5,882 nt of DNA, taken from Pseudomonadota bacterium (GTDB lineage: Bacteria; Pseudomonadota; Gammaproteobacteria; Burkholderiales; SCOH01). The stretch is from assembly GCA_030917985.1 (NCBI GenBank), contig JAUPTR010000302.1, forward strand, positions 1 to 5,882, given 5' to 3'. Positions 5,827 through 5,882 of the stretch are shown here, one piece after another (the first letter of the stretch is position 1; each line of letters opens with the position of its first letter). The notes under the pieces were generated by a model. It saw nothing but the letters and a program-made list of their open reading frames with translations, was not told where the DNA came from and made no database searches. The position numbers and the translations under genes were made by a program.

Positions 5827-5862
5827 CGCCCGGACTTCTGGTAGCCAGGTCCGGGCGTTTTT
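5827..5862 (+). terminator. Strong intrinsic terminator of the accA-tilS transcript
   Basis: CGCCCGGAC (5827-5835) pairs perfectly with GTCCGGGCG (5849-5857). Inside it CTGG (5838-5841) pairs with CCAG (5845-5848) around TAG, leaving a two-base TT bulge. Five T residues (5858-5862) follow at once. This is a textbook rho-independent terminator, placed about 75 bases after the tilS stop. Nothing recognisable is coded in the remaining 20 bases of the window. Confidence 0.9.
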
Positions 5863-5882
5863 ATTGGCGTTAGCTGATCTGG

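Noticed and set aside
5682..5873. 63-residue open frame overlapping the tilS end and the terminator
   Set aside because: It runs through the intrinsic terminator hairpin, overlaps tilS by 71 bases in another frame, and has no ribosome binding site or recognisable sequence.

Overview
The window looks like core chromosome of a betaproteobacterium. Protein sequence and gene order suggest a Neisseriales/Chromobacteriaceae-type organism, but this is inferred by eye and no search was run. Base composition is moderately GC-rich and even across the window. There are no mobile elements, CRISPR arrays, rRNA or tRNA genes. A flagellar assembly factor (FliW) suggests a motile relative.

Left part (1-2815), all on the minus strand. 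trxB (thioredoxin reductase) runs off the left edge. Upstream of it is a 176-base intergenic stretch with three closely packed perfect inverted repeats. Next comes a tight three-gene cluster, read in transcription order from 2815 down to 937: a stand-alone cyclic-nucleotide-binding-domain protein, an NfeD-like membrane protein, and a QmcA/stomatin-type SPFH protein. Gaps are only 7 and 3 bases, and the ribosome binding sites of the second and third genes lie at or inside the end of the preceding gene, so the three are very probably co-transcribed. NfeD and SPFH proteins are a well-known membrane pair. The added cyclic-nucleotide sensor is the less usual element.

A 104-base divergent intergenic region (2816-2919) separates this operon from the plus-strand genes.

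Right part (2920-5882), plus strand. fliW is followed by accA (acetyl-CoA carboxylase carboxyltransferase alpha subunit), which has its own predicted promoter with a perfect palindrome in the spacer and a short pyrimidine-rich leader with no Shine-Dalgarno sequence. tilS (tRNA-Ile lysidine synthetase) overlaps the end of accA. A strong intrinsic terminator lies about 75 bases after tilS, preceded by another inverted repeat and a -10-like box, so a small RNA or a structured 3' UTR is possible there. No clearly new system is present. The best leads are the sensor-NfeD-SPFH operon, the accA promoter palindrome, and the structured non-coding stretches at 851-931 and 5756-5862.
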